A DNA stretch of 64,000 nucleotides from Thiotrichales bacterium (GTDB lineage Bacteria; Pseudomonadota; Gammaproteobacteria; HK1): contig JAPOSC010000018.1 in the NCBI GenBank assembly GCA_026709935.1, forward strand, positions 55,100-119,099. The letters are read 5' to 3'. The position numbers were made by a program, and so were the translations under genes. Positions 61,061 to 64,000 of the stretch are shown piece after piece. Numbering within the stretch: position 1 is the stretch's first letter; each line of letters starts with the position of its first letter. Below the pieces are notes generated by a model that saw nothing but the letters and a program-made list of their open reading frames with translations, ran no database searches and had not been told where the DNA came from.

Positions 61061-61826
61061 TGCGCCGCCGGTTTCGATCCTCGAGGCCAAGCTCGATCTC
61101 GTTCGCGACGCTCTCGATCACTTCCAGCCTTTTCCCCGGATCGGCATCCCGGATGGGGCGGCCGATCACCAGATAGTCCGCTCCGTGCGCGATCGTCCGG
61201 CGCGGGGTCGCCGGCCTCTTGTGATCATCGGAGTCGTCACTCCGTAGTCGAATCCCCGGAGTGACAATCAGGGTATCCGGATGCTTCGCTCGAAGACGCT
61301 CGACGTTCCCTCCCGCCGTAATCAGCCCGTCGCACCCGGCATCGACGGCTTGCTGCGCCCGCCAGTCCACATATTCATCCAGGGATTTGCATTTCGCGTG
61401 TTCCCCGATCACGCCCAGATCTTCCAGGTCGGTCGAGTCGAGACTTGTCAACAGAGTCAGCGACAGAATATTCGGCAATCTGCGATTGGCCTGACTACGG
61501 CCTTTCAACGCCGCCCTTGCCGTCGCACTGCCTCCATGAATGGTCAGCAGATGCACATCATGCTTCGCGACCACTTCCACCGCCAGGGCGATCGTTGCCC
61601 CGACATCGTCCATCTTGAGATCAAGAAAGATCCGCTTCTTCCGTTCGACAAGTTCATCCACGAAAGACATGCCTTCGGCCACGAACAACTGATAACCCAC
61701 CTTGAAGAAAGAGATGTCGTCGTCCAGCGCGTCGACGAGCCGCAGAGCCGCATCCCTGCTCTCCACGTCGAGAGCCATGATGATGCGATCTCTCGCGCTC
61801 TCGTTCGGCGTGTGGGGGCTGACCAT
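61044..61826 (-). CDS. pyrF: Orotidine 5'-phosphate decarboxylase
   Basis: A 260-residue OMP decarboxylase, the last step of UMP synthesis. Family motifs: DRIIMALDVESRDAALRL, FFKVGYQLFVAEG, the catalytic FLDLKMDDV (with Lys and the DxKMxD aspartates), TIHGGSATARAAL, and TPGIRLRSDDSDDHKRPATP, GADYLVIGRPIRDA near the C-terminus. AAGGAGAT precedes the ATG at 61826. Its 3' end overlaps the start of the truncated ATPase gene. Confidence 0.94.
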   Translation of the reverse strand: MVSPHTPNESARDRIIMALDVESRDAALRLVDALDDDISFFKVGYQLFVAEGMSFVDELVERKKRIFLDLKMDDVGATIALAVEVVAKHDVHLLTIHGGSATARAALKGRSQANRRLPNILSLTLLTSLDSTDLEDLGVIGEHAKCKSLDEYVDWRAQQAVDAGCDGLITAGGNVERLRAKHPDTLIVTPGIRLRSDDSDDHKRPATPRRTIAHGADYLVIGRPIRDADPGKRLEVIESVANEIELGLEDRNRRRNATHQ

Positions 61827-61927
61827 TTTTCATCTCCTTTACGGGATTCGGTTCCAGAAACGGCCGTCGATTCGATGCGCATTGCCGGGGAGCGGGGATG
61901 CGCCAGCGAGCGATCTCGGTTATCTGA

Positions 61928-62251
61928 TCACGCCACCGCACCCAGGCCGTTCTTCGCCACAAGCGTCAGCAATTTCAGCGATGCGCCTCGCGGACGCTTC
62001 TCGCCGCGCTCCCACTGGCTCACCAGCCCGGTCGTCACGTTGAGGTAGCGCGCGAACACGGCCTGACTCGCATTCTCGCGAAGCCGGAGCGCTCGAATTT
62101 CCTCCGCCGCCATCTCCTCGACCGGGGTCAGACACATCTCGTCGAACGCCCGCATGGTTTGTTTCGACATCAGGCCGGCCTCGGCCAGCCCGAGCGCCGC
62201 CTCATGCGCGGCGGCCAGCGCTTCACTCTTGTATTGCCTGGTCATCTCCAT
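61928..62251 (-). CDS. higA: HigA-type antitoxin with Xre helix-turn-helix
   Basis: A 107-residue antitoxin. The C-terminal helix-turn-helix has ASQAVFARYLNVTTGLVSQWERGEKRPRG, typical of antitoxins that follow a RelE/HigB toxin. The N-terminal helix contacts the toxin. ATG 62251 is preceded by a GAGGTGA site; an ATG two codons in is the alternative. It lies 9 bases downstream of the toxin stop, the toxin-first order of higBA. It should repress its own operon. Confidence 0.85.
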   Translation of the reverse strand: MEMTRQYKSEALAAAHEAALGLAEAGLMSKQTMRAFDEMCLTPVEEMAAEEIRALRLRENASQAVFARYLNVTTGLVSQWERGEKRPRGASLKLLTLVAKNGLGAVA

Positions 62252-62260
62252 TCACCTCGA

Positions 62261-62626
62261 TTATCGCTCCAACCTCCTGCGCCGCCGCCAAACCCGCTCG
62301 GTCGAGCGCCAGTACTGGTCGGCCAGCCGGCGAAACGTCTCCAATTCGTCCTGCCGCAGGTTCTCGCGGTCACTCTTGGAGAATCCGTAAACGAAAAACG
62401 CCAAGTCGCTCCGCCGAAACAGCACGATCGTCCGGAACCCACCGGCCCGGCCGCCACCCTTGCGGGCGATGCGCTGCTTGATCACACCTCCACCCAGATC
62501 GGCGTCGACCGAGCTGCTCCGAGCACGATCCATGGCGTCGCACAACGCGGCATCCCCGATACCCTCACGACCGGCAAACCGGGAAAACGCCCTGATCTTG
62601 AATATCCGCAATCCAGGTTTCACCAT
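62261..62626 (-). CDS. higB: RelE/HigB-family toxin
   Basis: A 121-residue ribosome-dependent mRNA interferase-type toxin. DADLGGGVIKQRIARKGGGRAGGFRTIVLFRRSDLAFFVYGF matches the RelE-type pfam06296 family, in pieces DADLGGGVIKQRIAR and GFRTIVLFRRSDLAFFVYGF. The tail is rich in arginine. ATG at 62626 is chosen; a promoter candidate just upstream leaves almost no leader. It is followed by its antitoxin gene. Confidence 0.85.
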   Translation of the reverse strand: MVKPGLRIFKIRAFSRFAGREGIGDAALCDAMDRARSSSVDADLGGGVIKQRIARKGGGRAGGFRTIVLFRRSDLAFFVYGFSKSDRENLRQDELETFRRLADQYWRSTERVWRRRRRLER

Positions 62627-62639
62627 TTGCCGCCCGCAT

Positions 62640-62668
62640 TCTATAGCACTAAGTGTAGTCTTTGTCAT
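62640..62668 (-). promoter_or_regulatory. Candidate sigma-70 promoter for the toxin-antitoxin operon
   Basis: On the minus strand, ATGACA (62663-62668) and TATAGA (62640-62645) are spaced by 17 bases. The start of transcription would be near 62633, about seven bases before the toxin ATG, so the toxin message would be nearly leaderless unless a later start is used. Confidence 0.4.
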
Positions 62669-63048
62669 TCCAGCCCTCCTGCCGGTCGTGTACCAGTTTC
62701 AAAATCCTGGCCTGATCCAGCCGAAATCTACCGACCGCAGACGAGGTAGAATCACCCAGTGCCCTAAATTTCCAGTGAATATCGGACATTGACACATTAT
62801 GAGGGGGTGACGTAGTGTCACTGCACCTGTCTGCTCCAGCCGGGCACTCGTTCCTTAGAACCCTAATGAAATCAATAGGGTGTGTCCGGATCGCGCCCTT
62901 GTCGGTGCTGGAGCATAGCTGTCCGAAACCCGGACCCCACCCTGATGTAAGCACGCTACCCCCCTGTCGGGAGCCCGTCCCCCTGCGCTCTGATGATGCC
63001 GCAAGGGGGCGCACTGATGACATTCTGCACGATCACTGGAGAACTTCC
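62669..63048. other. 380-base intergenic stretch with two inverted repeats
   Basis: Lies between the higBA promoter and the HicB-like gene. It holds tgacac / gtgtca at 62790-62820 and accctaa-type arms (accct-a / t-agggt) at 62860-62881. Either may be an operator for one of the flanking toxin-antitoxin operons. No gene is seen. Confidence 0.45.
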
Positions 63049-63345
63049 ATGAAGACAAACGGGGCAATGCTGAGAGTCGAGCTTCACAGCAGAGAATCCG
63101 AGGATGGGCGGATTCTGATCAACAGCCCAGACTTGAAAGGATTCTATTTCGTCGTGTCCGCAGGGGAGGACCCCATGACTGCCATGAAACCGACTCTCAT
63201 GGAATTCATGCAGATCTACCTCAAAGCGGAAATTCGCAGAATCGAGCGGGCGCACACGCCGCGACAGTTCCGCCGAAATGCGCTTGGCATTGAACATCGA
63301 CCGCAGGACGACTTTTCGGTCTTTGCTGAGGTCGCGCTCGCATGA
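63049..63345 (+). CDS. HicB-like antitoxin candidate
   Basis: A 98-residue protein. SPDLKGFYFVVSAGEDPMTAM resembles the partially degraded RNase H-like fold of HicB antitoxins, though the match is weak. A long helix with AEIRRIERAHTPRQFRRNAL follows and could bind DNA or the toxin. GGAGAAC precedes the ATG. The stop overlaps the next gene as ATGA, the coupled arrangement of a two-gene toxin-antitoxin unit. Confidence 0.5.
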   Translation: MKTNGAMLRVELHSRESEDGRILINSPDLKGFYFVVSAGEDPMTAMKPTLMEFMQIYLKAEIRRIERAHTPRQFRRNALGIEHRPQDDFSVFAEVALA

Positions 63346-63545
63346 ATCTCGAAGATAAGGATGCGTCAGAGGTTAGAGAGATTTTGCGTCATCTAGGACT
63401 TGAGCCGCTGGAAGGGTCGAACAACAAGAAAGGAGAATTCTGGATAACTGAAACTGGCCATCCGTACTTTTTCCCGTATGGGACCAGACTAGGGGAAACA
63501 TTCGTAGCACAGGCGGTCAATGAGATCTTGGAAGATCTGACGTAA
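63342..63545 (+). CDS. HicA-like toxin candidate (divergent)
   Basis: A 67-residue protein with the size and shape of HicA: an N-terminal helix (SEVREILRHLGLEPLEGSNN) and a strand pair before a final helix (AQAVNEILEDL). The catalytic GSH of HicA is replaced by GSN, and the PxH motif by PYG. It may therefore be inactive or work differently. Coupled to the antitoxin candidate by a four-base overlap. Confidence 0.45.
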   Translation: MNLEDKDASEVREILRHLGLEPLEGSNNKKGEFWITETGHPYFFPYGTRLGETFVAQAVNEILEDLT

Positions 63546-63589
63546 TCCCACGCTATTTTCATACCACCAAACGCAAAAATGAGAGACTT

Positions 63590-63805
63590 ATGAGTAAATC
63601 CATCAAAAGACCATCCAGACCCCGAGACACGAACCAGCTCGCGAAGCACGTCATAGACGTGGCGACTGGACAGGCGTCAGACGAAGTTCCGGAACCGAAG
63701 GGCCGGGCGATCGGCGGACACGCACGGGCCGCAAGCATGACGGCTGAGGAACGCTCCGAAGCGGGCAGAGCCGCTGCTGCCGCTCGATGGTACGAATCAA
63801 CGTAA
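63590..63805 (+). CDS. Small Ala/Arg-rich protein (histone-like tail type), third gene of the HicBA-like unit
   Basis: A 71-residue protein. RPSRPRDTNQLAKHVIDVATG at the start and a GGHARAASMTAEERSEAGRAAAAARW tail are seen in a widespread family of small proteins found near toxin-antitoxin and restriction genes. The tail is like H1 or AT-hook DNA-binding tails. It starts 45 bases after the HicA-like stop, so all three may be one unit. Function unknown. Confidence 0.55.
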   Translation: MSKSIKRPSRPRDTNQLAKHVIDVATGQASDEVPEPKGRAIGGHARAASMTAEERSEAGRAAAAARWYEST

Positions 63806-63816
63806 GGAGAAATCGC

Positions 63817-64000
<184 letters not shown>

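Overview
The window is one GC-rich, densely coded bacterial contig end. It carries PriA, PBP1A, PdxJ, PyrF and CobN homologues, a DsrE/F/H-type sulfur relay with YeeE and TusA partners, two bufferin loci, and a CofC-type enzyme with two flavin/deazaflavin oxidoreductases. Together these suggest a sulfur-metabolising member of the Pseudomonadota, possibly a gammaproteobacterium, that may make coenzyme F420. Truncated ATPases, an hsdM scrap, toxin-antitoxin genes and coding minisatellites point to active genome turnover. The taxonomy is inference; no rRNA or tRNA was found.

Layout: (1) 1-4428, minus strand: a type III-like restriction-modification system (Res cut by the window edge, a small ORF, Mod with an AT-rich specificity island). 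(2) 4552-11119: an SDR dehydrogenase, then two consecutive bufferin (RiPP metallophore) operons. The first is bufA2-bufB-bufC; the second is bufA1-bufB-bufC-doxX. In both, a strong hairpin separates the peptide gene from its MNIO enzyme. (3) 11206-15229: a BCCT permease with an unusual double-domain substrate-binding lipoprotein and a universal stress protein. (4) 15411-21692: a NYN nuclease, cobN, a broken ATPase, a LysR regulator and a small ORF. (5) 22081-35089: catabolic genes (class III CoA-transferase, CitE-like lyase, two desaturase paralogues, a TMADH-like flavoprotein, Ldh_2 dehydrogenase, HpaI-type aldolase, urocanase, pdxJ, aldehyde dehydrogenase). (6) 35417-39607: a broken DUF4143 ATPase, a thioesterase, cofC, a PPOX protein, a HAD phosphatase and an RHH protein.

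(7) 39846-45486: a compact sulfur-trafficking operon with split YeeE halves, TusA, three very small membrane or exported proteins (one ending in Gly-Gly-Cys), a rhodanese-like protein lacking its active cysteine, DsrE/DsrF/DsrH-like proteins, an exported sulfurtransferase and a c-type cytochrome. This is the best candidate for an undescribed system. (8) 45532-54228: an F420-type LLM oxidoreductase, threonine aldolase, a Calx-beta secreted protein, priA, a nucleotidyltransferase-like protein and mrcA. (9) 54388-60469: an hsdM remnant, an amidase, a TOTE-type primase-helicase-nuclease fusion and an overlapping cytochrome P450. (10) 60521-64000: a truncated ATPase, pyrF, a HigBA-type toxin-antitoxin pair, a divergent HicBA-like pair with a third small gene, and a 46-base G run that looks like an assembly artefact.

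The two bufferin operons should act in periplasmic metal (probably copper) sequestration. The sulfur operon should import reduced sulfur and pass persulfide between carriers. CofC and the LLM protein, probably with the PPOX protein, fit an F420 economy.
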